NCBI GenBank assembly: GCA_933207985.1
Contig: OW240915.1
Span: 263,654,413 to 263,718,412, forward strand
DNA: 64,000 nucleotides
Direction: 5' to 3'
From: Pelobates cultripes
Taxonomy: Eukaryota; Chordata; Amphibia; Anura; Pelobatidae
In this document: positions 37,950-52,172 of the stretch, in pieces
Layout: every line of letters starts with the position of its first letter
Position numbering within the stretch: the first letter of the stretch is position 1
Notes under the pieces: model-generated
What the model was told of the DNA's origin: nothing
Database searches by the model: none
What the model saw: the letters and a program-made list of their open reading frames with translations, nothing else
Position numbers and translations under genes: made by a program

Positions 37950-39284
37950 ATTGAGTGTCCAAAGTCAAGAGGGGAGTCTTGTATGGGTTGCAATTAACTG
38001 GGTCTGTCCACCATAATGTATTTAGGACATCCAAATTCTTGGACCTCTTAGGTGCCTTTAACTCCTCCTTCAAACTCTTAAATCACTCTGTGTCTGTCCT
38101 CTCGTGGTTTTCATCTTATCTATCCCAACGCTCATTCATTGTCGCCTTTTCGAATGATACCTCCTCCCTTTGTCCTGTCTCGGTTGAAGTCCCCCAAGGC
38201 TCTGTCCTTGGTCCCATTCTATTTTCTCTTTATACTACCTCTCTCGGGAAAAATTATTACCTCATTTGGATTCCACTACCACCTGTATGCCTATGAAACC
38301 CAGATATATCTCTCCTCCCTGAACCTCTCCCCTGCCGTGATGTAACGTGTCACCGCTTGTCTTCCCCCCTCCCCGCATCTCTGACTGGATGTCCTCCCGC
38401 TTTCTGAAACTAAATCTCTCTAAAACGGAGCTCCTCGTATTCCCTTCTCCTAATACGGATCCTCCTTTTTCGCTCTCCCTTCAAGTTAGTGGTATCAACA
38501 TCAGTCCAGCCTTGCAAGCACACTGTCTTGGCATCATACTCTATTCTGGCCTCACCTCTGAGCCTCAGATCCAGTAGATTCCAGCTTAAAAACAAAGCCT
38601 GCATTCGCCCCTTTCTTACACAAGATGCTACTAAGGAGCTTGTCCGTGCTCTAGTAATTTCCTGCTTGGATTATTGTAACCCTCTCCTAAGTGGTCTTCA
38701 AACAAAAACGTATTGCCCCACTACAGTCTATAATTAATGCTGCCGCCAGACTGATTTTCCGTTCTAGTTGGTCCTCTCACCCCTCTGTCAGTCTTTACAT
38801 TGGATTCAAAGTACTAGCCCATACCTATAAAGCACTGAACAATTCTAGCCCTCATTGTACAAAAATTACTCACGCTTGCAGGACATCTCACGGATGGCTC
38901 CCTTCCTATGGAATAGCCTGCCTACCGCCATCAGAATCTCCGCTAGTCTTAAATCGTTTAAGAAGTGCCTTAAAACCCATCTCTTTAGGAAAGCTTATGG
39001 CCTCCGAGAGGAACCTCTACCTCACATACCTGTCCCATGCTTTCTCTTAAAAGGCAGCACTCTACTCTCTCCACCAGCTCTGCTTCACTCTCATCTTATT
39101 TGATTGCCATTTCCTGCCCTATTGTGTTTTACACGTCACCTCCTTTAGACTAAGCTCATTTAAGCAGGGTCCTCTTTAAACTACTAAACCTGTTAGTTTT
39201 CTTGTAATTGTCCTATTTATAGTTAAATCCCCCATATTGTAATATTGTAAAGAGCTACGGAATCTGTTGGTGCTATATAAATGC

Positions 39285-39335
<51 letters not shown>
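37950..39335 (+). pseudogene. L2-type LINE reverse-transcriptase fragment with TAA tail
   Basis: Broken frames together show a non-LTR RT of the L2/Rex1 kind: [17 protein letters not shown] (motif before the YADD box), an ADD box decayed to PLPPVCL / [54 protein letters not shown] and the end SFKKCLKTHLFRKAYGL. The 3' end is AGAGCTACGGAATCTG ... TATAAATGCTA followed by about 16 AAT units (39285-39335), as in other copies at 21700 and 51720. It runs antisense to NSMAF. Confidence 0.85.
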
Positions 39336-39336
<1 letters not shown>

Positions 39337-39406
39337 TAGGGATGTAAATTTAAATTACAGGTCATGCTGGCAAATCTCAGTACTGTTGCAAGTGCTTTCA
39401 CAGAAC

Positions 39407-39869
39407 TCAAAGGAACACTCCACTACCCAAATAGGCAAAAATAATTAACTTTATTTAATATACCCTCAATGAATACATGCATGACATTTTCATGCATGTA
39501 TTCATTGGTGCTATATCTTAAAAGAGCTTGCCTAGGCTGCACAGCCCATGAATTGCAGCCTTAGCAGGGCCTTCACTTTTTTCTTGAGAAGCCTCAGAAT
39601 TTGTCTCCACGTGTACACGTAACCCTGGTGTGCAAGTCTGGTCTGAGGTCTTTGTGATATTATGCAGATACACTCAATTAGAGTGTGCCTGCCACTTTTG
39701 TTAGCTCAAGGGAGCTAATGGAAGAGGGCATCAAACCTCCCTGACTGTTTCACAGCAATGGGGTGTTCCTAATTAACACCCTCATAGAAAGCTGCACATT
39801 TTTAAAAACTGGGGTTAAACTAGGATACTACTAGCTGAAGTTCTTTTGGGGTGTAGAGTGATCCTTTAA
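39407..39869. mobile_element. T2-type MITE
   Basis: Left end CTCAAAGGAACACTCCACTACCC, with TTAA mutated to TCAA. Right end GGGTGTAGAGTGATCCTTTAA. The palindrome CATGCATGACATTTTCATGCATG lies inside. Confidence 0.7.
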
Positions 39870-40561
39870 CTGAAGTATTTGCATCAGTCATGTATATTCC
39901 AAAGTACCTTCCACTTGGACAACGACAAGGTTTCTCTTCAACAAGGCTACTCACAAATGAAGCGCAAATGCCTCACACTGACACCCTTCGCTCCCCATAT
40001 ACAGGATTATTCTCGAAAGTGGGAATTCAATGTATATTCAATGTGAATTTCAAACTTAGTTCAATAATAGCCAAACTGAAAATTCTCTAATTCAGTATTG
40101 CTTCCAGTTTGGCTACTGGAGTGAGTAACCTTTATGGTGTTAGAGCATGTGCTGGCTGTGTGTAAATGTGTGTGCACATTTTGATTAGCCTGCCCTATCC
40201 TGCAGCGAAGGGTGCCATGATCCTATGTGGTACAATCGATGCAGACCACAGTACCTTAGCACTCACTAAGTCAGCACATACTAGAAATCCCGGCAGCTGT
40301 GCTCTCATTAGTGAGCGCTGGAATGACTACTGTGGTGTGCATCCTCCAGAACGTCAGACCAAATGTTCCCTGCCGAGAGACAACTCTGCCCCCACTGCAG
40401 CCCTGCCAACTGTCCACAGCAGAGCTAAAGGCACAAAAATCTTCCTGACCAGAACTGCATGGCCTGGGCAGTGGGCGATAGGAAATCCCCATCCCTTATG
40501 TATAATATCTTAACATTAGTCTGGCGTGTCTCACAACCCACATTATTTTATAATGTTATAC

Positions 40562-40633
40562 CTGATGCAAAGTCTGAACAACATCCTCAAGCTTCCTGGA
40601 TTCCTCCAGCTGAAAGATAAAACGGTTTTCACC
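40562..40633 (-). CDS. NSMAF: NSMAF coding exon 7
   Basis: Reads GENRFIFQLEESRKLEDVVQ then TLHQ (human [24 protein letters not shown]). Phase 0 at both ends. Acceptor TTTTAG, donor GTATAA. Confidence 0.92.
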
Positions 40634-42718
40634 CTAAAAAGTGGTTGAGAAGAAAAATGAAAAATAAAATATTAAGACAGTTTTACTGTAAATTCAAGTT
40701 GTCCGTTATATCAGTACACTCATCGATTAATGCAAAGAAGTGCATAGCAATAAATTTATTTAAAGCAGGGACATAACACATTCAAGTAGTAAATTAAATC
40801 TCTTTTGAAAAATTACTCATCTAGAAAAATTCTCCAACTTTGCTCTAGTCGCAGGTTGGCTATTTTAGCTTAAAATTTTACAATTAAAAATTTAATTCAA
40901 CAAAGTTTGGAGCCTCATGAAAAGCCCCATGTGTTATTCTAGCTTCAGCTACATTAATTTAAGACAACATTGTGTGTGTTGGGTGGACATAGTGCCAAAC
41001 ATAAGAATTTAGTGCATAGATGTGTCTTTTCTCTAGCAAAAAATATTGCAATTGATTGGAAAGTAAGGTTGATCCCTTCCTCTTTAAGAAACATCATGTT
41101 TTGAAAGTATTACATGGTTATTTACTAAAGTGAGATTTGTTAGAAATTTACAGTAACTTTCTAATTTCATGTTAAAAAATAATATTAAAAAAAAAAAAAT
41201 CCAAACTGGAAGCTTAATTATTCCGCTTCCAGCAAATAAAAGTACATTCCTGCCATTTGTACCAGATGGTATTAGAGAGACTGATTGGTATAGCATTGCA
41301 TTTTAACAATGCTCTACTATTACAATGCCTTGATTTGGCTATGGCTATCAGTTTCGATAATCTCAGCCAAGGAGACCTTTGCTGACAGGGAGAAAAAAGT
41401 AAATGACAGGTGGAGGGCCGGTCACCTACACAACTCCTAGGGCAATATGGCATTGGGAAAAAAAAACATTTTTATTTCTGACGCAATAACTAAATCAATA
41501 GATTTTTTAAATAAGAGCTCTTAAGGTAAGCAGTCAACTACATTTTCAAAATAATTCAGCTTCTTATATTGGTATCAACCATGCCTTTTTGTTTTTATTT
41601 TAAACAGATGTCCCCAGAAAGCACATTATATGGAAGTCAACGGATAGAAAATGGAGACGCTTTTTAACAGTTTAATTTTGTCATAGGAAATTCTGATGTT
41701 GAAATCTTGAGCTTCACAAGCCAGACTTTTTTTTCTAAATCTTAAAATTTGTGGTTTAAAAAAAAAAAAAAAAAAAGGGGAAGTTATAAGTACATATATT
41801 TCCATCATGCTAGTTACAAATATACATCAGGAGATACAAATCAGGTGTAGAGGAAAAAATAAAATGTAAAAAAAAAAAAAAAAAATTGCTTCCTTAATCA
41901 AGTTACATTTGAAATGAGTAATTGCAGTAAAGCTGTTAAACTTTATAATTTATTTAAAGTAAACTTCTTTATCAATCGATAGCTTAGAACTAAAACCCTT
42001 TATTCACTAAACTCAAAACTGTACTGAATTGAAGCCCATTAAAAATCCAGGCTGAACTAGTTAAGCTGTGTCTAAAGCAGAGTTGGAGAATTTATCAAGA
42101 TCGGCTATGTTAGCTTAAATTTTTCCATTTGGATTTCAATGCGGTACATAATGAATAAGCGCTACAGAAAGGTGAATTTCACATTCTTTGCTATTCTGTG
42201 GAATCTCTTTGGAGAGATTAAAGGTCTACTCCAACCTCTATGACTGCTTATGCTTCTGAAAGTGGTCATAATGGAAGGAATCTCCATGTGCAGTGTTTCA
42301 GCTGGATATGCTGCACATACAGAGATATCTCCAGTTTCGACCTGGGGACTAGTTACGTTAATTTTGTACAAAAATTACACCGGTCGTTAGTACATGCTGC
42401 ATCATAGCAACATATATAATCAGCTTCTAGCCTTACAGGCAGTGCTGGGAACAAGCCTTCAAGGGAAAGCGTATATGTCCTCTCCCTCCACCCAAACCTC
42501 ATTTGTTCCCACCAAGCAACCCTACAGGTCTCTAACATGCAGCAGGTTTATTTATGTTTATGCCCTCCCTTTGTCCACTTCACATTTCCTCCCTCCCCTC
42601 AGAGTGTGTTTACGAGCACGGCCCAATCAAATATTTTCTATAGAGAAACTTTAACTGGACTACTGAAAGGAAAGTTGCCGTACAAGGATTGGCAGGGTGT
42701 AGAAATGCTCCAAATTAA

Positions 42719-44841
42719 CCCCTTAAGGACTGGACTGTTTTTGCGATGTTGTACATTTGCGACCAGGAATATTTTTACACTTTTGTGGTGTTTGTGTTTG
42801 GCTGTAATTTTCCGCTTTCTCATTTACTGTTCCCATACAAATTATATATTGTTTTTTTCAGGACAAAGGGGGCTTTCTTTACATACCATTATTTATATAA
42901 TCTCATGTATTTTAATTTAAAAAAAATAAAAAAATATGATGAAAAATTGAAAAAAAATACATGTTTTTGACTTTTACTTGAAAAATCTTTTACTCATCTA
43001 CAAAAGCGAATGAAAAAAACTGCTAAATAGATTCAAAATTTTGTCCTGAGTTTAAAAATACCCCGTGTTTACATGCTTTTTTGCTTTTTTTGCATGTTAT
43101 AGGGCTATAGGTACAAGTAGAATATTGCGGTTTCAAAACATAAATTTTTTAAATTTATCAATAGTGACATTGTAACACTATTATCTGTCATAAATCTCTG
43201 AATAACACCCCACATGTACATATTTTTTTAAAAGTAGACAACCCAGGGTATTCAATATGGGGTATGTCCAGTCTTTTTTAGTAGCCACTTAGTTGAAAAC
43301 ACTGGCCAAAGTAAGCATTCATATTTGTTTTGTGTGTGAAAAAAGTAAAAAAACTAAATTGAACGTTAATTTTGGCCAGTGTTTGTGACCAAGTGGTTAC
43401 TAAAAAAGACTGGACATACCCCATTTGCAATACCTTGGGTTGTCTTCTTTTGCAAATGGTATGCCATCATGGGGGTAATTCTCATTCCTGGGCTACCATA
43501 CGCTCTCAAAGGCAACGTAACCAACCTAGCCATTTTCAATGTAAAAATATTTGACCCATATATTTGACCTTGTAACTTTCAAAATGCTATAAAACCTGTA
43601 CATGGGGGGTACTGTTTTACTCGGGAGACATCGCTGAACACAAATATTAGTGTTTAAAAACTGGAAAACGTATCACAACAATTATATCATCAGTAAAAGT
43701 GCTGTTTGTGTGTGAAAAATGCAAAAAAGTAACTTTCACTGACAATATCATCGCTGTGATATGTTTTACTGTTGTGAATCACTAATATTTGTGTTCAGCG
43801 AAGTCTCCCGAGTAAAACAGTACCCCCCATGTACAGGTTTTAGGGTGTCGTAAAACGTTACAGGGTAAAATACAGTGCTAGCAAATTAAATTCTCTGGAA
43901 TTTGGGCCTGGGTTGGCAGGCAGGTCCCTCAAATTGCAATCAATAAAATTACTGAATTATGTAAAAATATTACATAAATACGCACGTAGAATTTAAATAT
44001 ATATGCATATTTATATATTTGAAGTCTACGTGTATATTTATATAATTATTTATGTAATTTTGTATATGGACGTATGTATATTTCTTATTATTTTTATTTA
44101 TTTTTATATACATAGATATATATACAAATTCATTCTAAGTGTATTTTGATATAAATATATATATATTAATTTTAAAATACAGTTAGAATAAAATTTCATA
44201 TAGCTATATAATTTTTTTTAAATTTTTTATTATTATTTAAAAAAAAATTTATTTAATTTAAATTACTTATTATTTATATTTTATAATAATATATATATAC
44301 AATATATATAGTTATTATATATATTATATATATACGTGTGTAATTTAATTATAAGTGTATTTTATATTAATATAAGTACATATTAATATAAAAATACACT
44401 TAGTATGACATATATATATATGATATATAGACATATATTATATAGATATAATATATGTCTATATATCATATATACACATATATAATTATTTTATTTTTTT
44501 TAATTAACACTAACTTTATTTTTTTTTTCTGATTTTACACTAGCAGGGAGACTGCCTGTCAGCACAGACAGTCCCCCTGCAGGCAGACACATGGACACCT
44601 ATTGTGACCATGTGATCGCTGTGTTAAGCGATCACATGGCCACAGGGGTCCTAATCTGCCGTGGGGAGACTGTCTGGGCTGCAGGCAGTCTCCCCACAAC
44701 CGGAGCCACGCTGATTGCCGCCGGGGGAACGACGGCGATCAGGTAAGTACCCCGAGACCGTTAGGACGGTTCAGGACCGTCATCGGTCGGCAACGCAAAA
44801 ATGCCGATGACGGTCCTGAACCGTCCTCGGTCCTTAAGGGG
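42719..44841. mobile_element. TTAA-flanked DNA element, 2.1 kb
   Basis: TTAA at 42715-42718 and 44842-44845. The terminal inverted repeats are CCCCTTAAGGACTGGACTG and CGGTCCTTAAGGGG. It contains the about 355-bp unit seen twice at 3235-3960, a partial inverted copy of it (43617-43653 against 43787-43850) and an AT-rich centre (43980-44510). The right part has a CCGTCATCGG/CCGATGACGG palindrome (about 44777-44823). No transposase frame. TTAA targets fit piggyBac or Kolobok families; I cannot choose between them. Confidence 0.8.
43980..44515. repeat. AT-rich tract
   Basis: Almost pure A/T with many ATATAT runs and short inverted repeats, internal to the TTAA-flanked element. Confidence 0.85.
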
Positions 44842-45736
44842 TTAATAAAAAATAAGGGTAAGGGGAGCAATACACAAAATGTCCAAAACTAAACTATTAA
44901 ATAAAATAGGGTTGGAGTAACCCGTTAAACATTTGCTAGATCAGCAGTTCCCAAGCTTACCCCCAAGTGTATTTTTTTTCTAAATGAAAATCAGTAATGC
45001 CAGTGCAGGTACACCTGCCAGGTTGGGAACCGCAGGGTGAGAGGGCCTATGGGGTGGACATGTCCCTTCAGGGTCCTGGTCATGCACTACGGAACTTTAA
45101 CCTTATATGCATGGAGTGCTGGGAGGAAGTTAGAGGCTGTCACTTCCTCCTCCTAGCCCACACAGACACACAAGGAGAGGAGCAAGCATTAACTCTCAAA
45201 AGCACCAGCCAGCAGAATCCAATTTTTGGGAAATCCACTTGTTTTCCCAAATTGCATTTCAAGTTTAAGGCCAACTGGTAAAGGCTTTAAATCCCCAGCA
45301 GCCCATCTCTTCTGTGCTACTTGGGCTAATAAGGAAGCATTAGCCTGAACAGCAATGGGCGGCGATGATGGGTTGTGTATCAGATGACCACTTTCAGCCT
45401 ATTACAGCACCCATTGCTGGTATCAATTAGCATTGCTAGAAGGAAATATGTAATCTTTACCTTAACCAAACATCCAGAGGGGCTGGACTATGGGTAGTCA
45501 GGGATCCTTAGTGTTAAACAGCTTGAAAACAGTTTAACACTAAATGGTGAGACAGCACCAGAGGACTCCAGGCACTATAACCAATTCTATAAGTAAAATG
45601 GTTATATTTCTTTTAGTGTATTTAAATGTGACTTTGGCAAAATTTATTGCTGCGAGAACAAGGTCTAATTTTAACTGGAGCGGGAGAGATAGGGACAAAA
45701 AGACAAAGATCATTAATATTGCAAACCATTACTTAC

Positions 45737-45787
45737 ACGTTCAATTCGGTAAGGTGCTACTGTATTCTGCTCTTTAATGAGGTAAAC
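45737..45787 (-). CDS. NSMAF: NSMAF coding exon 6
   Basis: A 51-base exon reading VYLIKEQNTVAPYRIER (human VYFIKEHNVVAPYKIER), phase 0. Acceptor ATCAG, donor GTAAGT. Confidence 0.96.
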
Positions 45788-46686
45788 CTGATCAATAATA
45801 AATAAAAGTTATACACCACAAACATGTTACAGGTAAAACCAATAGATCTAGCTCCTAAGATTTAATTCATGTGTCCGAAAAGGTCAACTTATTTTCACAT
45901 GTAAAGCTATCTCTTGCACAGTGTTGAAGTAAGCAGAGGATCAGCAAAACTTTACTTGGGTGCAAGCTGTCTTGGAAGTTCTCATGTTACACAATACTAC
46001 AGTAAATTTCACTTCACACTCCATAGGACAGTGTACTACTGTAAATTCACAGTTCACAGTTTCAGAGCAGTCTCCATTTCATTCCCAAAAGGATGCTCAT
46101 TTAAGTCTCAGTTCAGTGCAAACAGAGAATTGGAGCAGACTACAGGTAATTTTTTTTATGGGGTAGCAGAGTCCATACTGGATAATCAAATTTTTACATA
46201 ATCAGAAGCAACAATCAAGCATCCTTAGAAGTGTGAGATAATACATAATCTGTTCTTAGTTTGACAGCACAGTGTGTTTACGTTAGAAATTCTTATCTCC
46301 TGCTCTGTTCATTTAACTTTAACACACATGAGACTGTTATAAGGTCTAGCAGGTAATTAATAGTCCATCCATAATAAAACATAGAAAACATGCAATGGAC
46401 TAAGCAAAATGCTACTATGTTTCAAGTTCATGTCAGACACTAGTCCTGTAAGTTGTGTTGTTCAGAACGCTATAACCCAATCAGTATTGTACAAAAACAG
46501 AACAAATAAACTCAAAACCTTCAAATAGCCACCGGAAAACACATTACTGTTAAGAAAAATCTATGTTCAGACAATGTGTTCTAGAGACTGTTGTCGATAT
46601 TCCTTCTTGGCTACATAACATTAAAATATATTAAAATAGGTGTCGTTTGTTAAGTTTAAATGTGCAGAGAAACTGGATGATCCTAC

Positions 46687-46723
46687 CTGAGTAAATAGCA
46701 CAGAGAATCGCCTGTGTGAGTGG
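46687..46723 (-). CDS. NSMAF: NSMAF coding exon 5 (37-bp exon)
   Basis: A very short exon reading (S)HSHRRFSVLFTQ, corresponding to the end of human ...GGISLIFSQ. Its length (37) restores phase 0. Acceptor TTAG, donor GTAGGA. Lower certainty because the region is poorly conserved, but phases on both sides fit. Confidence 0.82.
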
Positions 46724-46847
46724 CTAAGAAAAAGAAGGGGAGGAAAAAAAAAAAAAAAAGAAAGAAAACCGTTACATGTCAACTAAAGAAGTATAGGATG
46801 TAAGAAGAAACATGGTAAAATGTTATAAAAAGTATAATGAGACATAC

Positions 46848-46915
46848 CTTGAGAATAATAATTCTGTGTTTCCATCTTCTACTTCATCAATTCTTGTGCA
46901 GTCCCGCAGGGCAAT
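46848..46915 (-). CDS. NSMAF: NSMAF coding exon 4
   Basis: Reads IALRDCTRIDEVEDGNTELL then FS (human IPLRDCIKIGKHGENG...). Acceptor TTACAG, donor GTATGT, phase 0 to 2. Confidence 0.9.
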
Positions 46916-47892
<977 letters not shown>

Positions 47893-48447
47893 TTAAATAC
47901 ATTATTCTATTGTTAATGCACCAATGACATTATTGCATTACCAATATAAAGTCTTCTTGCCTTGTTCTAAAGCAGCTTCACCAGGTACAGGCTGCTCCAA
48001 TAAGAAGTATATCATTCTGGTTTGTGTGAACAGATGTCATTATTAACTTTTATACAGCAGACGTATTTTTTATAGTATATATGAATTTATTTTCAAATAA
48101 AATGTTACACTAACACTTTTTAAAATCAAGGTGCTTAGTGGTGAAGTGGTTAAAAATAAATTAAATTTCCCTTCCAGGCACAACTGATTTACTTGCATTT
48201 TTGGGTGTTTGGGGGCTAGCTTGTTACAGTAATCATTCTCACAATTATGAGTTTTGATTGGTAATGACACCTGTACTATTCCCTTCCTTTTTCCCCCCCC
48301 ATTCAAGATTCGTTTCCACAGGGAAAGTGTTCTGGCACGCCATACTGGTTTATCACTTACCATTACAATATTCTGTAAATGGTTTACCCTTTCACATACA
48401 TAAAAAAAATATTTTATTTATTTTATAAGAATGTTGTGAAGTTTTAC

Positions 48448-48537
48448 CTTTCGGAATGATCATTTCCTTTGGATATATGACAGGCTAAGTGCTGCTCAAA
48501 AAAATATTCTTCTTGGTCCAGAAACAACAAAGAAAAT
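48448..48537 (-). CDS. NSMAF: NSMAF coding exon 2
   Basis: Reads (R)FSLLFLDQEEYFFEQHLAC then HISKGNDHSER (human RFSLLLLNLEEYYFEQHRAYH). Acceptor CATAG, donor GTAAAA. Confidence 0.96.
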
Positions 48538-49155
48538 CTATGGAAATACGAAACAAAATAAAAAAAATTTAAATAAAAAAAATAAAAGTAGACATTTAAT
48601 ATTACATGAATTTGAAATACATTGAGAAAATATTTAAAGTGCTTTTTGGGTATTAAATGAACTTTTATCTGCAATCTGGTAATGGGACAGTCGAGCATCA
48701 TAATTATAGTCCAATGTTGTGGTAGCAGGTTATTGGTGCAAATTTGACACAAACAGGATTTTCCAGATGCTCACACCCTAAACCCTCGCTCGCTCTATTT
48801 GCACATGCACAATATGGAGGATCCTGCAGTCGTGTTCCTAAATAGTAATCCAAAAGCAGCATCGGTTATCCAACTTAAACGGGACTATATAGGCACTGTA
48901 ACTGCTTGATTTCATTGAAGTGGCTGGAGTCCCCAAACACATCCTTCCATTTAATGTTAACAAGAAAAAAAAAAGCCAGTCAGACAGAGCTGCCTGATGC
49001 CCGTTATAAATTTGGAACACCAGATGTATATGCACAATCTCTACTGAGTTGGGGCCTTCTCCCTAATCTCTTTCCAAGCAATGTAAAATTTAATATGGCT
49101 TAAGTACTATCTTATCAGAGATGTATGATTTCTAACAGTCCATAATATTGTGACC

Positions 49156-49601
49156 TTAAAGGAACACTGTAGCGTTGGTAAAACAGATACGTATTGCTAA
49201 CACTACAGTATTCGCATCCCTACTTTTAGTGCACCCTGGCCCACAAAAAATGCTTAAAAGGGACACTATAGTCACCAGAACCACTAGAGCTTAATGTAGT
49301 GACTCTGGTTAGTATAGACTGTCCCTGCAGGCTTTTAAATGTAAACACTGCCTTTTCAGAGTAAAGGCAGGGTTTACATTGCTGCCTACCAACTCCTCTA
49401 ATGGCAGTCAGATAGCCACTAGAAGTGCTTCCTATGACCGTGCTGCAGTGTGCAGTACTGGCGTTCAGCATCTCCATGCAGGTGCTGAATGTTCCCCAAA
49501 GAGATGCTTTTCAGAGCTTTTCAGGGACCTAAGCAACCTCACAGGCACTAGAGCGTCAGGCAAAGGTTTTTTGTATTCCCAACACAATAGTGTTCCTTTA
49601 A
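49156..49601. mobile_element. T2-type MITE containing part of a second MITE
   Basis: TTAAAGGAACACTGTAGCG on the left and CAATAGTGTTCCTTTAA on the right, with TTAA at both ends. At 49253 a second T2-type start (TTAAAAGGGACACTATAGTC) lies inside, followed by ACCAGAACCACTAGAGCTTA, without a matching right end. Confidence 0.75.
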
Positions 49602-50628
49602 TTGATTAAGCTTCCAGTGCAGAGTTTCCAACAGCATTGCCGCTGCATACCTCCAGGATGAGGTCCAATCCTATGCTCCTCAGGCAATGATTATGTATGA
49701 AAGAATGTGATATCACTGTGCATATACACTTAACGCCACGGTATGTTAGGGTATGAGAGCAAGGAAGCATAGTCCCAGCCCTCATACCCAGAGGACTTTC
49801 AGGAGTGGCTTGAAGCCATGCTTCTAAACCTAAGTACAGAAACAACTGTAGGCATGCTAACTTCTGCCTTTCTTGTCCAAAATAATACAAAAACGTCCGC
49901 TTTATTAATGTAAATTTTGTCCAACCCGCACAACACTGGCAGAGTACTGGGTTAGCCTACCTCAAGCAGGTTGGGTGAAATTTACATTAGTAATGCATAG
50001 GTGTTAATTTCACATTAGTAATGTGGCCAAGAGGTGGTATTTCAGAATGGTTTTATATTAAACCAAGGCAAGGCAACAAGGGAATGGCACTTGAGGGTGC
50101 AGTGGTTTGCTTGCTTAGAATGTCCCTTTAAGTCCTAGATAAATCTATTTTGCAGCCAGGAAACAAATCTGGCATGAAATCTATCTATTGCATTTCTGTT
50201 CAAATACACATGAGTATTTTTTTTTTGTCTATACAGAAATAAAATGTAAAAGTAAAAAACTAATAAAAAAAACAAAAAAACAAAAAAACACGTTTTTTTT
50301 TCCTGTTCAATGACTTGCATGTGCAAACAGATTATATCAGTTTACAAAGCGATTCATGAGAAACGGTGTTATCCCGTTCGCTACTGCCTATTCCGGGAGT
50401 TGTGTTTAAAGTGGACGGGAAAAAATAAAGTTTCAAAATCTTCTATTTTCAACTGAATTTAATAGCATCAACTCAATTTTCAATTTGGAGAATAGCCATG
50501 AAAAGATTAATGGAAATCTTTGTTTTTATAATTTACTATAGTAACAGGTATAGTATATGCATATAATTCTTCATACACAGATTATAATCACTATCACAAC
50601 TTGCATAACCTTAGGTGCAAGGACGTAC

Positions 50629-51056
50629 TGTGATGGAATATCGGTGAAATGTAAATTTAGTAGGCCGAGATTTCCACGAGGCATATGTGTATGTTGTTTC
50701 AGTTCGTTAGTTACACGTAACTAAGATACTGTCATCAATGTACTGAGCATGTGCAGGAATGCAGGAACTGAAATCACATTCCTTTCTCCTTTGTTTCGGA
50801 TGAGCCATGTGGTCTGCCCATATAAGGAAATCCAAATCCTGTCCACCGATTGGTTAAGGGTATGTGCGGGTGGAGCTATTAATGGGAGGAGTTATAGTTC
50901 TATAAAAAGCATGTACTCCATGTGTTCGGCCCTCAGACCTGTTATGGAACGTTAGTTCATCTGAGACCAGATCGGTATGTTAATAAAGACCTCTTACTTC
51001 CTGAAAACCTGCATCCATCTCTCTGTGTCTGGCTTCTGCAAGTTTACTTGGTTACA
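50629..51056 (+). mobile_element. Probable solo LTR
   Basis: Begins TGTGATGGAATATCGG and ends TTACTTGGTTACA, obeying the TG...CA rule. It has TATAAAAAGC at about 50901 and AATAAAG at about 50982. The flanking 4-mers GTAC and GGAC could be a degenerate target duplication. No retroviral coding sequence is next to it. Confidence 0.5.
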
Positions 51057-51721
51057 GGACTAGACTCCCAACACACAACTGCAGCAATATGCAAAAACAA
51101 ATTACTCCTACACCCACCCACTCAGTGACAGACATCACATGAAGGAACTATGGTTCCTCTTCTGCTTGTGCAAGCTATACAATTTCGCACCTCCCTTTCA
51201 GGATTCCTCACAGCCCACTGTGAAGGTACCAGAACACTTGTGTTGTTCATTTGCAACAGCATCTTCTAACTCCTCCCACAAAACTATGAACAAAACAGTC
51301 CATGAACTGAAAGCAGCTGCATTGCTTGAATAATGAAAAAGGCATTAATGCCATGTAGCAAACTACATATCCCATGAACCCCAACCTCAATTAAAAATAA
51401 TGGAAGCTTTTGAATTGGATGAAGCACTTCCTGGTTACCTGTATGGCCATTGCAGACCTACAATCTCTGGATATTTATAACAAATGCAAGAAATTCCGTC
51501 TTATTGAATATACTTTCATTGAATTGGATCTGCAATGCTTAACTCATACGGGACTGCACGTTCTATGCCTGTGAGCATTGCACATAGCCCTGTAAATTAC
51601 CATGGCTGAGCGATCACATTCAGGCAGGGTAATTGGCTTTAAATCCTAGAGGATTTAAAGCTTGCAGGGGACAAAGACCCCCAAGGTTCTGAAAAGACCC
51701 TGGTTGACTCTCCCAGCATCA

Positions 51722-51830
51722 TATTATTATTATTATTATTATTATTAATATAGCACCATCAAATTCCGCAGCGCTTTACATATCAACAGTGATGTGGGGC
51801 TGAGCTGTGCCTCTTGCCCAGCACCAATTA
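51722..51830 (-). repeat. Inverted L2-type tail with ATT repeat
   Basis: About nine ATT units followed by ATATAGCACCATCAAATTCC and GCAGCGCTTTACA, the reverse complement of the LINE tails at 21700 and 39250. Confidence 0.8.
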
Positions 51831-52172
51831 CAATGTAAACAACAGTGACATCATGCTGGAGCTGAGCAGGAGGGAAGAGATCCTAATCTCATGCTGCACT
51901 CATACATTACAGAGCACTCTAATGTATAAACTGGGAAATCCCTCTGCTGATATCAGGGTTGAAACGCCAGTATGGTGACACAGATAAATCACTCAATATA
52001 TACAAAGAATCCAGAGCACAATTACTTCAGGTAGTGCACACTTTACCAAGATAACCAATTTACAAGAACAATGTTTTGGCTTCACTGTGTGACCTTTATC
52101 CAACGGTTAAATAAAGAATTATATATATAAATCACATAACTTACAAAAAAACAAAGCCCTCATATCATAATA

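Larger units (their letters stand above)
36816..40561 (-). other. NSMAF: NSMAF intron 7
   Basis: Contains TTAA MITE copy 2 (37529-37605), an antisense L2-type LINE fragment with a TAA-repeat tail (about 37950-39335), and a T2-type MITE (39407-39869). The stretch 39870-40550 has no recognised repeat and no supported exon. Confidence 0.7.
40634..45736 (-). other. NSMAF: NSMAF intron 6
   Basis: A 5.1-kb intron. It holds poly-A runs near 41187, 41757 and 41868, a MITE fragment at about 42210-42345, the TTAA-flanked 2.1-kb element (42719-44841) and a MITE fragment at about 45500-45600. No additional exon is supported. Confidence 0.7.
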
